Notes under the pieces: model-generated
The model's input: the letters and a program-made list of their open reading frames with translations, nothing else
What the model was told of the DNA's origin: nothing
Database searches by the model: none
From: Pseudaquabacterium pictum
GTDB taxonomy: Bacteria > Pseudomonadota > Gammaproteobacteria > Burkholderiales > Burkholderiaceae_C
DNA: 64,000 bases
Reading direction: 5' to 3'
Assembly (NCBI RefSeq): GCF_005403045.1
Contig: NZ_BJCL01000001.1
Coordinates: 124,001 to 188,000 of the forward strand
In this document: positions 44,187 through 52,519 of the stretch, piece after piece
How positions within the stretch are numbered: position 1 is the stretch's first letter
How the letters are laid out: the number at the start of each line of letters is the position of its first letter
Position numbers and translations under genes: made by a program

Positions 44187-45003
44187 GCCAGAGGCCGTGC
44201 TGCTGCCGGATGCAATCCGGCCCGGCTGGCCGGCGCCCCCGGCCATCACCGCGCTGATGAGCACCCGTGTCGGCGGGGTCAGTGTGTCGCCGTTCGACAG
44301 CCTGAACTTGCGGCCGCCCGCACTGGGTGGCGAGGGCGTCGATGCAGCGGATGCGGTGCTGGAGAACCAGCGGCGCTTCGCCCAGGCACTGGGTGCACAG
44401 CCGGTCTGGCTGAACCAGGTGCATGGCGCCGATGTGCTGCGGCTGACGCCCGACCACCTGGCGCCCGGTGCGCCCTTGCTGCGCGCCGATGCCAGCATCT
44501 GCACCACGCCGGGCATCGCCTGCACCGTGCTGGTGGCCGATTGCCTGCCGGTGCTGTTCTGCAGTGCCGACGGCCGGGCGGTGGGCGCCGCCCACGCCGG
44601 CTGGCGCGGCCTGGCCGGCGGCGTGCTGGACCACACCGTGGCCGCGCTGTGCGCGGCGGCGGGCTGCGCGCCCGACAAGTTGCTGGCCTGGCTGGGTCCC
44701 TGCATCGGGCCCGATGCTTTCGAGGTGGGCGCCGACGTGCTGCAGGCCTTCGGCGCCGACCCGCAGACACTGGCGCCGGCCGACGCGGCGCTGTTCCGCT
44801 TCAGCCCGCGGCCGGATGGCAGCACGCGCTGGCGGGCTGATCTGCCGGGCCTGGCGCGCCGGCGGCTGGCTGCACTGGGACTGACCCAGGTGCATGGCGG
44901 CCACTGGTGCACCGTGGCGCATGGCTCACGGTTCTTTTCGTTCCGGCGTCAGCCCCGCACCGGGCGCCTGGCCGCCGCCATTGCCATCCGCGGGGCCGGC
45001 TGA
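44176..45003 (+). CDS. pgeF: Peptidoglycan editing factor PgeF / multicopper-like YfiH family
   Basis: A 275-residue laccase-domain protein. Zinc-site residues are H83 (NQVHGADV), C123 (ADCLPVLF) and H140 (AAHAGWRGL). Family members have been reported as purine nucleoside phosphorylase/adenosine deaminase enzymes and as peptidoglycan-precursor editing factor; which applies here is not visible. It overlaps maiA by 11 bases, so translation may be coupled. Its last 78 bases are covered on the other strand by a small membrane-protein gene. Confidence 0.9.
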   Translation: MPAEPEAVLLPDAIRPGWPAPPAITALMSTRVGGVSVSPFDSLNLRPPALGGEGVDAADAVLENQRRFAQALGAQPVWLNQVHGADVLRLTPDHLAPGAPLLRADASICTTPGIACTVLVADCLPVLFCSADGRAVGAAHAGWRGLAGGVLDHTVAALCAAAGCAPDKLLAWLGPCIGPDAFEVGADVLQAFGADPQTLAPADAALFRFSPRPDGSTRWRADLPGLARRRLAALGLTQVHGGHWCTVAHGSRFFSFRRQPRTGRLAAAIAIRGAG

Positions 45004-45210
45004 GGCCGCCGCCTGTTCTGCTGCCTCGGCCAGCTGGCGGGCGCGCTTGCGCCCGGGCGTGCCCAGCACATAAAGCACGATCGACAGCGGCAGGGCGCCG
45101 TACAGCAGCAGCGTGAAGAACGCGCCCAGCACGGTGCCCTGGGTCGACGTGGCCTCCGCCACCGCCATCAGCACCACGACGAACATCCAGGCAATGGCAA
45201 CGATGTGCAT
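44926..45210 (-). CDS. Small two-helix membrane protein, antisense to the pgeF end
   Basis: A 94-residue protein with two hydrophobic helices (MHIVAIAWMFVVVLMAVAEA and FFTLLLYGALPLSIVLYVLG), a basic stretch after the second (GRKRAR) and an Ala/Gly low-complexity tail. The topology is a helical hairpin in the inner membrane. The low-complexity tail is the part that overlaps pgeF in antisense. It is divergent from phaC across 139 bases. No family is recognised, but the hydrophobic pattern and start position make it a convincing gene. Confidence 0.75.
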   Translation of the reverse strand: MHIVAIAWMFVVVLMAVAEATSTQGTVLGAFFTLLLYGALPLSIVLYVLGTPGRKRARQLAEAAEQAAASAGPADGNGGGQAPGAGLTPERKEP

Positions 45211-45349
45211 TTCAGATTGCGGTACGTAATATCGCGTATCGAAAAATCAAGTCATCATCGGGTAAGCTAGAACCCGTACAACGTGCGAAGTGACACAGCA
45301 TCGCACAAGGGCACGCGGCTTGCGTTGCCCGGCAAAGGTGGAGACAACA

Positions 45350-47083
45350 ATGACTCAGAAGCCGGTCCCAGCCGTCGACGCTCTTGGCCAGGCCGCCCAG
45401 GCCACCCAGGCGCAAGTTCAGGCCAATGTGCAAGCCTTCAGCACCGCCATGACCGACATGTGGAAGACCATGTCCGGCCTGAGCCTGCCGATGGACGCCA
45501 TGGCCAAGCTGCAGGGCGACTACATCAGCCAGGCCACGGCGATGTGGAACAACACCCTCACCGCCTTCCAGAAGGACGGCACGCCGGCCGCGCCGCTGGG
45601 CGACAAGCGCTTCTCCGCCGAAGCCTGGGCCAAGAACCCGGCCGCCGCGCTGTATGCCCAGGCCTACCTGCTGAACGCCCGCACCCTGCTGCAGATGGCC
45701 GAAAGCGTGCAGGGCGATGCCAAGACCAAGGCCCGCATCCGCTTTGCGGTGCAGCAGTGGGTGGACGCCGCCAGTCCGGCCAACTACCTGGCCACCAACC
45801 CCGAGGCGCTGGCCAAGGCCATCGAGACCAAGGGCGAGAGCATCACCCAGGGCCTGCAGCTGCTGTGGAAGGACATCGAGCAGGGCCACATGTCGCAGAC
45901 CGACGAGACGGTCTTCGAGGTGGGCCGCAACGTGGCCACCAGCGAAGGCGCGGTGGTGTTCGAGAACGAGCTGTTCCAGCTGATCGAGTACAAGCCGCTC
46001 ACCACCAAGGTGCATGCGCGGCCGATGCTGTTCGTGCCGCCGTGCATCAACAAGTACTACATCCTCGATCTGCAGCCCGAGAACTCGGTGATCCGCTACA
46101 CCGTCGAGAACGGCCACCGGGTGTTCGTCGTCAGCTGGCGCAACCCCGATGCCAGTCTGGCCGCCAAGACCTGGGACGACTACATCGAGCAAGGCCCGAT
46201 CGCCGCCATCGCCCAGGTGCAGGACATCACCGGCAGCGAGCAGATCAACACCCTGGGTTTCTGCGTGGGCGGCACCATCCTGGCCACCGCGCTGGCGGTG
46301 CTGGCCGCGCGCGGCGAGCAGCCGGCCGCGTCGATGACGCTGCTGACCACGCTGCTCGACTTCAGCGAGACCGGCATCCTGGATGTGTTCGTCGACGAGG
46401 CCAGCGTCAAGCTGCGCGAGGTCACCATCGGCACCCAGGCGCCCGGCGGCCCCGGCCTGCTCAAGGGCAAGGAATTGGCCACCACCTTCAGCTTCCTACG
46501 GCCGAACGACCTGGTCTGGAACTACGTGGTCGGCAACTACCTGAAGGGCGAGGCGCCGCCGCCGTTCGACCTGCTGTACTGGAACGGCGACTCCACCAAC
46601 CTGCCGGGCCCGATGTACTGCTGGTACCTGCGCCACACCTACCTGGACAACGCGCTGCGCCAGCCCGGCGCGCTCACCGTCTGCGGCGTGCCGCTGGACC
46701 TGACCAAGGTCACCTGCCCGGTGTTCATCTACGGCTCGCGCGAAGACCACATCGTTCCCTGGCAGGCCGCCTACAAGAGCACCGGCGTGCTGGCCGGCAG
46801 CAAGGACAAGACCTTCGTGCTGGGCGCGTCGGGCCACATCGCCGGCGTCATCAACCCGGCCAGCAAGAACAAGCGCAGCCACTGGATCAACAGCAAGCTG
46901 CCGGCCGCCGCCGACGACTGGTTCAAGACCGCCACCGAGACACCCGGCAGCTGGTGGCCGGTGTGGTCGGGCTGGCTGGGCCAGCATGGCGGCAAGCAGG
47001 TGCCCGCCCCCAAGGCCTACGGCAACCGCAGCCACAAGGTGATCGAGGCCGCTCCCGGCCGCTATGTGAAACAAAAGGCCTGA
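45350..47083 (+). CDS. phaC: Class I poly(3-hydroxyalkanoate) synthase
   Basis: A 577-residue synthase that polymerises 3-hydroxybutyryl-CoA into PHB at the granule surface. The lipase-like box GFCVGG holds catalytic C305; D466 ([10 protein letters not shown]) and H496 (GASGHIAGV) complete the triad. The [17 protein letters not shown] and FVVSWRNPD blocks are conserved in class I enzymes, and no phaE partner is present. The start at 45350 follows GGAGACAAC; a longer in-frame run upstream is not used. It leads phaC-phaA-phaB. Confidence 0.97.
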   Translation: MTQKPVPAVDALGQAAQATQAQVQANVQAFSTAMTDMWKTMSGLSLPMDAMAKLQGDYISQATAMWNNTLTAFQKDGTPAAPLGDKRFSAEAWAKNPAAALYAQAYLLNARTLLQMAESVQGDAKTKARIRFAVQQWVDAASPANYLATNPEALAKAIETKGESITQGLQLLWKDIEQGHMSQTDETVFEVGRNVATSEGAVVFENELFQLIEYKPLTTKVHARPMLFVPPCINKYYILDLQPENSVIRYTVENGHRVFVVSWRNPDASLAAKTWDDYIEQGPIAAIAQVQDITGSEQINTLGFCVGGTILATALAVLAARGEQPAASMTLLTTLLDFSETGILDVFVDEASVKLREVTIGTQAPGGPGLLKGKELATTFSFLRPNDLVWNYVVGNYLKGEAPPPFDLLYWNGDSTNLPGPMYCWYLRHTYLDNALRQPGALTVCGVPLDLTKVTCPVFIYGSREDHIVPWQAAYKSTGVLAGSKDKTFVLGASGHIAGVINPASKNKRSHWINSKLPAAADDWFKTATETPGSWWPVWSGWLGQHGGKQVPAPKAYGNRSHKVIEAAPGRYVKQKA

Positions 47084-47126
47084 GATCCGGTCTGATCCCC
47101 GTCCACCCCATCTGGAGACCCCACCC

Positions 47127-48308
47127 ATGAGCACCGACATCGTCATCGTCGCCGCCGCCCGCACCGCGGTCGGCAAGTTCGGCGGCACCCTGGCCAAGAC
47201 CCCGGCCCCCGAACTGGGCGCCACAGTCATCAAGGCCCTGCTGGAGCGCAGCGGCCTGACTGGCGCGCAGATCAACGAGGTGATCCTGGGCCAGGTGCTC
47301 ACCGCCGGCTCGGGCCAGAACGCCGCCCGCCAGGCCGTGGTCAAGGCCGGCCTGCCGCTGGAAGTGCCGGCCTTCACCATCAACAAGGTCTGCGGTTCGG
47401 GCCTGAAGGCGGTGATGCTGGCGGCCCAGGCCATCCGCGACGGCGACAGCGAGATCGTCATCGCCGGTGGCCAGGAGAACATGAGCGCCTCCCCGCATGT
47501 GCTGATGAACAGCCGCGACGGCCAGCGCATGGGCGACTGGAAGATGGTCGACAGCATGATCACCGACGGCCTGTGGGATGTGTACAACCAGTACCACATG
47601 GGCATCACCGCCGAGAACGTGGCCAAGCAGTACGGCATCAGCCGCGAGCAGCAGGACGAGCTGGCCCTGGCCAGCCAGATGAAGGCTGCCGCCGCCCAGG
47701 AAGCCGGCCGCTTCAAGGACGAGATCACCGCGGTCTCCATCGCCCAGAAGAAGGGCGACCCGATCCTGTTCAACAGCGACGAGTTCATCAACAAGAAGAC
47801 CAGCGCCGACGCCCTGGCCGGCCTGCGCCCCGCCTTCGACAAGGCCGGTTCGGTCACCGCCGGCAACGCCAGCGGGCTGAACGACGGCGCCGCCGGCGTG
47901 GTGCTGATGACGGCCGCCAAGGCCGCCGCCCTGGGCCTGAAGCCGCTGGGCCGCATCGCCAGCTACGCCAGCGCCGGCCTCGACCCCAAGGTGATGGGCA
48001 TGGGCCCGGTGCCGGCCGCCCGCAAGGCGCTGCAGCGTGCCGGCTGGAACCCGGCCGACCTGGACCTGCTGGAGATCAACGAGGCCTTCGCCGCCCAGGC
48101 CTGTGCGGTGCACAAGGAGATGGGCTGGGACACCAGCAAGGTCAACGTCAACGGCGGTGCCATCGCCATCGGCCACCCGATCGGCGCCTCCGGCTGCCGC
48201 ATCCTGGTGACGCTGCTGCACGAGATGCAGAAGCGGGACGCGAAGAAGGGCATCGCCAGCCTCTGCATCGGCGGTGGCATGGGCGTGGCCCTGACCATCG
48301 AGCGCTGA
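47127..48308 (+). CDS. phaA: Acetyl-CoA acetyltransferase (beta-ketothiolase)
   Basis: A 393-residue biosynthetic thiolase condensing two acetyl-CoA to acetoacetyl-CoA. Nucleophile C89 ([11 protein letters not shown]), H350 ([10 protein letters not shown]) and C380 (LCIGGGMG) complete the active site. Length and motifs match PhaA/AtoB. It lies 43 bases after phaC with TGGAGA before the start, and its product feeds the reductase encoded next. Confidence 0.97.
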   Translation: MSTDIVIVAAARTAVGKFGGTLAKTPAPELGATVIKALLERSGLTGAQINEVILGQVLTAGSGQNAARQAVVKAGLPLEVPAFTINKVCGSGLKAVMLAAQAIRDGDSEIVIAGGQENMSASPHVLMNSRDGQRMGDWKMVDSMITDGLWDVYNQYHMGITAENVAKQYGISREQQDELALASQMKAAAAQEAGRFKDEITAVSIAQKKGDPILFNSDEFINKKTSADALAGLRPAFDKAGSVTAGNASGLNDGAAGVVLMTAAKAAALGLKPLGRIASYASAGLDPKVMGMGPVPAARKALQRAGWNPADLDLLEINEAFAAQACAVHKEMGWDTSKVNVNGGAIAIGHPIGASGCRILVTLLHEMQKRDAKKGIASLCIGGGMGVALTIER

Positions 48309-48357
48309 CCCCAGCGCACACCACACCACCACGCACACCAACCAGGAGAGAGAGACC

Positions 48358-49098
48358 ATGGCCAACAACAAAGTCGCATACGTCACCGGCGGCATGGGCG
48401 GCATCGGCACCGCCATCTGCCAGCGCCTGCACAAGGACGGATTCAAGGTCATCGCCGGCTGCGGCCCCAGCCGCGACTTCACCAAGTGGCTCGACGAGCA
48501 GAAGGCCCTGGGCTACAGCTTCTACGCCTCGGTGGGCAACGTGGCCGATTGGGACAGCACCGTCGAGGCCTTCAGCAAGGCCGTGGCCGAGCACGGCAGC
48601 ATCGACGTGCTGGTCAACAACGCCGGCATCACCCGCGACCGCATGTTCCTGAAGATGACGCCCGAGGACTGGAAGGCGGTGATCGACACCAACCTCAACA
48701 GCATGTTCAACGTCACCAAGCAGGTGGTGCCGGGCATGGTGGAAAAGGGCTGGGGCCGCATCATCCAGATCAGCTCGGTCAACGGCGAGAAGGGCCAGGC
48801 CGGCCAGACCAACTACTCGGCCGCCAAGGCCGGCATGCACGGCTTCACCATGGCCCTGGCCCAGGAAATGGCCGCCAAGGGCGTGACGGTGAACACCGTC
48901 AGCCCGGGCTACATCGGCACCGACATGGTCCGTGCCATCAAGCCCGAGGTGCTGGAGAAGATCGTCGCCACCATCCCGGTCAAGCGCCTGGGCACGCCGG
49001 ATGAAATCGGCTCGATCTGCGCCTGGCTGGCGGGTGAGGATTCCGGCTTCACCACCGGCGCCGACTTCAGCTGCAACGGCGGCCTGCACATGGGTTGA
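48358..49098 (+). CDS. phaB: Acetoacetyl-CoA reductase
   Basis: A 246-residue short-chain dehydrogenase reducing acetoacetyl-CoA to (R)-3-hydroxybutyryl-CoA with NADPH. The nucleotide motif is TGGMGGIGTAICQRL at the N-terminus and the catalytic Y153 and K157 are in NYSAAKAG, with the serine in IQISSVNG. The conserved substrate loop SPGYIGTDMV is present. It is the last gene of the PHB operon, followed by a strong terminator; in many relatives phaR follows here, but not in this genome. Confidence 0.97.
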   Translation: MANNKVAYVTGGMGGIGTAICQRLHKDGFKVIAGCGPSRDFTKWLDEQKALGYSFYASVGNVADWDSTVEAFSKAVAEHGSIDVLVNNAGITRDRMFLKMTPEDWKAVIDTNLNSMFNVTKQVVPGMVEKGWGRIIQISSVNGEKGQAGQTNYSAAKAGMHGFTMALAQEMAAKGVTVNTVSPGYIGTDMVRAIKPEVLEKIVATIPVKRLGTPDEIGSICAWLAGEDSGFTTGADFSCNGGLHMG

Positions 49099-49117
49099 CG
49101 GCAGACAGCTGCCCGAA

Positions 49118-49175
49118 CGCCGGCCCCGGTGTGCTGCGTCGAACGACGCGGTGCACCGGGGCCGGCGCGCTTTTT
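49118..49175 (+). terminator. Intrinsic terminator of phaCAB
   Basis: GCCGGCCCCGGTG (49119-49131) pairs perfectly with CACCGGGGCCGGC (49154-49166); the interior adds a TGCGTCG/CGACGCG stem with an AA loop. GCGC then TTTTT (49171-49175) follows, 20 bases after the phaB stop. This is the strongest terminator in the window. Confidence 0.9.
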
Positions 49176-49251
49176 GCGGCCTGCGGGGAACTTCTGCGCC
49201 CCACGGGGTCAGTGCGGCGGGAGCCACCAACCGCCAACGGAGCCACTGCCC

Positions 49252-50412
49252 ATGCCCGCCGCCCCTGCCGTCCTGCCTGTCCACCACCCCGTGCGCCGCC
49301 GGCGCGCCGGTGCCGTCGCCCTGCTGCTGGCCGGCCTGCTGGCCGCCGCGGCCACGCCCAGCCAGGCGCAGCCGGCCAAGCGGGTGCTGAACATCAACAA
49401 CTGGGCCGACTACATCGGCCCCGACGTGATCCAGAACTTCCAGAAGGAAACCGGCATCCAGGTGCGCTACGACGCCACCGTGGAGAGCAACGAGACCCTG
49501 CATGCCCGCCTGGTGGCCGGCAAGACCGGCTACGACATCGTCGTGCCAGGCGCCCACTTCGCCGCCAAGCAGATCAAGGGCGGCCTGCTGCAGCCGCTGA
49601 ACCGCGACCTGCTGCCGAACTGGAAGAACCTGGATCCGGCCATCCTGGAGAAACTGGCCCAGTCCGACCCCGGCAACCGCCACCTGGTGAACTGGATGTG
49701 GGGCTTTGTCACCGTCGGCATCAACGAGCAGAAGGTGCGCGAGGTGCTGAGCAGCACGCCGCTGCCGGCCAACCCGCTGGACCTGGTCTTCAAGCCCGAA
49801 TACGCCAGCAAGCTGAAGAACTGCGGCATCCATGTGCTGGATTCGGCCAGCGAGGTGGTGCCGGTGGCGATGCTCTATGCCGGCAAGGACGGCTTCAGCG
49901 CCACGGCCAAGGACTACGACGCCGCCCGGCAGGTGCTGGCGGCGGCGCGGCCGAACGTCACCCGCATCTTCTCGCCCGGCCCGATCAACGACCTGGCATC
50001 CGGTGCACTGTGCGTGTCACTGGGTTACTCGGGCGACTTCAACATCGCCAACCAGCGCGCCCGCGAGGCCGGCAAGACGTTCACCATCAAGCCGCTGATC
50101 CCGCCGCGCGGCGCCACCATGTTCCTCGACAGCATGGCCATCCCCAAGGATGCGAAGAACGTGGCCGAGGCCCATGCCTTCATCAACTACATCCTGCGGC
50201 CCGAGGTGCATGCCACGCTGACCAACGCCGTGTTCTACGGCAACCCGAATGCGGCATCGAAGGCGCATGTGAAGCCCGAGCTGGCCGCCAACCCGACGAT
50301 CTTCCCGCCGGCGGCCGACATCGCCAAGCTGGCGGTGATGCGCGACCTGCCGAACGACGTGCGCCGGGTGCAGACCCGGGTGTTCACCGACTTCAAGGCC
50401 AACCGCCAGTGA
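49252..50412 (+). CDS. potF: Putrescine/spermidine-type ABC transporter substrate-binding protein
   Basis: A 386-residue periplasmic binding protein of the PotD/PotF family. A basic N-terminus and hydrophobic stretch (GAVALLLAGLLAAAATPSQA) form the signal peptide. VLNINNWADYIGPDVIQNFQ and TGIQVRYDATVESNETL are the family opening; YDIVVPGAHF and WMWGFVTVGINEQ line the binding site. Potential substrates are putrescine or spermidine. No ATPase or permease gene accompanies it here, so it is an orphan unless a transporter lies elsewhere. The start at 49252 is chosen for the signal peptide. Confidence 0.88.
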   Translation: MPAAPAVLPVHHPVRRRRAGAVALLLAGLLAAAATPSQAQPAKRVLNINNWADYIGPDVIQNFQKETGIQVRYDATVESNETLHARLVAGKTGYDIVVPGAHFAAKQIKGGLLQPLNRDLLPNWKNLDPAILEKLAQSDPGNRHLVNWMWGFVTVGINEQKVREVLSSTPLPANPLDLVFKPEYASKLKNCGIHVLDSASEVVPVAMLYAGKDGFSATAKDYDAARQVLAAARPNVTRIFSPGPINDLASGALCVSLGYSGDFNIANQRAREAGKTFTIKPLIPPRGATMFLDSMAIPKDAKNVAEAHAFINYILRPEVHATLTNAVFYGNPNAASKAHVKPELAANPTIFPPAADIAKLAVMRDLPNDVRRVQTRVFTDFKANRQ

Positions 50413-50428
50413 GGCGGCGGCGCCGGCG

Positions 50429-50647
50429 TCACTCCACCACGCCGGCCAGGAAGTACTTGATCACGCCCTTGGCCGCAAAGCCCAGCAGGCCGAAGCCCAG
50501 TGCCAGGAACAGCACGAAGGTGCCCAGCCGGCCTGCCTTGGATTCACGCGCCAGCTGGAAGATGATGAACACCATGTAGAGCATGAAGGCACCGACCCCG
50601 AAGGTCAGGCCGAAGGTGGCGATCTGCTCCTCGGTCAGGCCGAACAT
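50429..50647 (-). CDS. DUF2788 family small membrane protein
   Basis: A 72-residue protein with two hydrophobic helices (FGVGAFMLYMVFIIFQLAR and FVLFLALGFGLLGFAAKGVI). It opens MFGLTEEQIATFGLTFGVGA, the pattern of the DUF2788 family of about 70-residue inner-membrane proteins of unknown function. The start at 50647 matches family length; a longer frame is not used. It begins 2 bases after the stop of the DUF2189 gene, so the two are co-transcribed. Confidence 0.8.
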   Translation of the reverse strand: MFGLTEEQIATFGLTFGVGAFMLYMVFIIFQLARESKAGRLGTFVLFLALGFGLLGFAAKGVIKYFLAGVVE

Positions 50648-50649
50648 GC

Positions 50650-51435
50650 TCAGGGACGCTCTTCCAGCCCGCTGGTGCTGATCAGGTCGCGGTAGGCATG
50701 CCAGCTGGCATGGGCCAGCCAGGGTGCGATGACCACCAGGCCCACCAGCGCGGTGGCCATGCCCAGCACCGTCAGCGCCATCAGCAGTGCGGCCCACAGC
50801 GCCATCGGCAGCGGGTGGGCCTGCACCACGCGCCAGCTGGTCAGCACCGCGGCCAGCACGCTGACCTGGCGGTCGAGCAGCAGCGGGATGGCCACCACGC
50901 TGCTGGCGAACACCGGCGCGGCCAGGAAGGCGCCCATCAGCAGCCAGATCTGGAACAGCGGCGAGTGGTCGTTGAGCACCACCACCTTCAGGAAGTCCAG
51001 CGGCGTGGTCACCGGCGCAGCGGCGAAGCCGGTCACCAGGGAGGCCGAGGTCAGCACCCAGCCGGTGCCTGCAAAGGCCAGCAGCAGGCCGAACACCATC
51101 AGCCGACCCTCGGGTTTCCAGGCTGCCAGGGCCACCGACAGGTCGGCCCGCTGGCCTTTCTCGAGCGCCCGGCTCACTGCATACAGTCCGGTGGCCAGCA
51201 CCGGCGCCACCAGCAGGAAGCCGGTGAAGGCGCCGGACAGCAGCCAGAAGTGGTCATGCGCCAGCACAGCCAGCGCCGCGCCGAACAACGCCAGCGCCAG
51301 GCCGTGCAGCAGGCCGGGCAGGGGACAGCGCACCAGGTCACGCCAGCCGCGGGCCAGCCAGCCCAGCGGGCGCAGCAGCGGGATGTGGCGCACGCCGAAG
51401 GCGCGCGACTCGATCAGGGCCGGGCTCTCACGCAT
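50650..51435 (-). CDS. DUF2189 family membrane protein
   Basis: A 261-residue polytopic membrane protein with about six hydrophobic segments, assigned to DUF2189 on overall pattern (R-rich N-terminus, LARGWRDLVRCPLPGLLHGL, then SGAFTGFLLVAPVLATGLYA). Function is unknown; members are sometimes near cytochrome c oxidase or tRNA modification genes. It starts 12 bases after the mnmH stop in the glnD-mnmH run. Confidence 0.8.
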   Translation of the reverse strand: MRESPALIESRAFGVRHIPLLRPLGWLARGWRDLVRCPLPGLLHGLALALFGAALAVLAHDHFWLLSGAFTGFLLVAPVLATGLYAVSRALEKGQRADLSVALAAWKPEGRLMVFGLLLAFAGTGWVLTSASLVTGFAAAPVTTPLDFLKVVVLNDHSPLFQIWLLMGAFLAAPVFASSVVAIPLLLDRQVSVLAAVLTSWRVVQAHPLPMALWAALLMALTVLGMATALVGLVVIAPWLAHASWHAYRDLISTSGLEERP

Positions 51436-51447
51436 GCGCGGCGGGCA

Positions 51448-52512
51448 TCAGGGGCGCTGGGTCAGCAGCGCGCGGGCAGCGGTGTCCAGCGCCGGCGCGC
51501 TGCCGTCGGCCAACTGAACCGGCCGGGCCTGGGCATAGCTGGCGTAGTGGCGGTCCATCGAGCGGTTGTACAGCGGATCGTAGTGCTGGAGCATCATGTC
51601 GCTGAACACCGCGGCCCAGTCGCCGGCGCGGGCCTGGGCCTGCCAGCGGGCCACCGTCTCCTTGCCACGCAGCGCCACCAGGCCATCCAGCAGCTGGCAG
51701 AAGCGCTCGACATCCTGGGCGAAGAAGCCGTAGTCCTCCAGCAGCAGCTGCACCCGGGCGTCGTCGGGCATCTGCACCCGCAGCACCTCGCCCTGGGCAT
51801 GCATCTGGCCGATCAGCGCCTCGGGCACCTGCAGGCGGCCGATCTTCTTGCTCTCGCTCTCCACGTAGACCGGGCGGGCGGGGTCGAGCGCGCGCAGGGC
51901 CTGCCACAGCCGGTTGTCGAAGGCCTTCTGCGTGGGCTGCGGCTGGCCGGGCAGGCCGCCCAGGATGGAACCGCGGTGGGCGGCGAGGCCCTCCAGGTCC
52001 AGCACCTGGGCGCCGGCGGCGGCCAGGGCCTGCAGCAGGCGCGTCTTGCCGCTGCCGGTGCGGCCGGCCAGCACGCGGAACTGGAAGCGCGCCGGCCAGG
52101 CCTCCAGGTCCTGCCGCACCACGGCGCGGAAGCCTTTGTAGCCACCGGCCAGCTTGGCGGTTCTGAAGCCGATCTGGTCGAGGAACCAGGCCAGCGAGCC
52201 CGAACGCTGGCCGCCGCGCCAGCAGTAGACCAGCGGCTGCCAGTCGCGCGGCTTGTCGGCGATCCAGCGGTCCAGATGGTCGGCGATGTTGCGCGCCACC
52301 ATGGTGGCGCCCAGCTTGCGCGCCTCCAATGCCGAGGTCTGCACGTACAGCGTGCCGACGATGCGGCGCTGCTCGTCGTCCAGCACCGGCCAGTTGACGG
52401 CGCCGGGCAGGTGGTCTTCGGCGAACTCGGCCGGCGAGCGGGCGTCGAGGATGGCGTCGAAGCCGCCGAGGTCGGCCGCGGCTTCGGCCGGCGTGAGGGA
52501 GCGCAGGGGCAT
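51448..52512 (-). CDS. mnmH: tRNA 2-selenouridine/geranyl-2-thiouridine synthase MnmH
   Basis: A 354-residue protein with an N-terminal rhodanese domain (catalytic C97 in YCWRGGQRSGSLAW) and a P-loop domain (150-157, GRTGSGKT). It replaces wobble 2-thiouridine with 2-selenouridine in tRNA-Lys/Glu/Gln using selenophosphate, and can geranylate the intermediate. Its presence implies selenium use by the organism (selD elsewhere). The start at 52512 is preferred because longer frames run antisense to glnD coding and lack a family N-terminus. Confidence 0.92.
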   Translation of the reverse strand: MPLRSLTPAEAAADLGGFDAILDARSPAEFAEDHLPGAVNWPVLDDEQRRIVGTLYVQTSALEARKLGATMVARNIADHLDRWIADKPRDWQPLVYCWRGGQRSGSLAWFLDQIGFRTAKLAGGYKGFRAVVRQDLEAWPARFQFRVLAGRTGSGKTRLLQALAAAGAQVLDLEGLAAHRGSILGGLPGQPQPTQKAFDNRLWQALRALDPARPVYVESESKKIGRLQVPEALIGQMHAQGEVLRVQMPDDARVQLLLEDYGFFAQDVERFCQLLDGLVALRGKETVARWQAQARAGDWAAVFSDMMLQHYDPLYNRSMDRHYASYAQARPVQLADGSAPALDTAARALLTQRP

Positions 52513-52519
52513 GGTGGAT

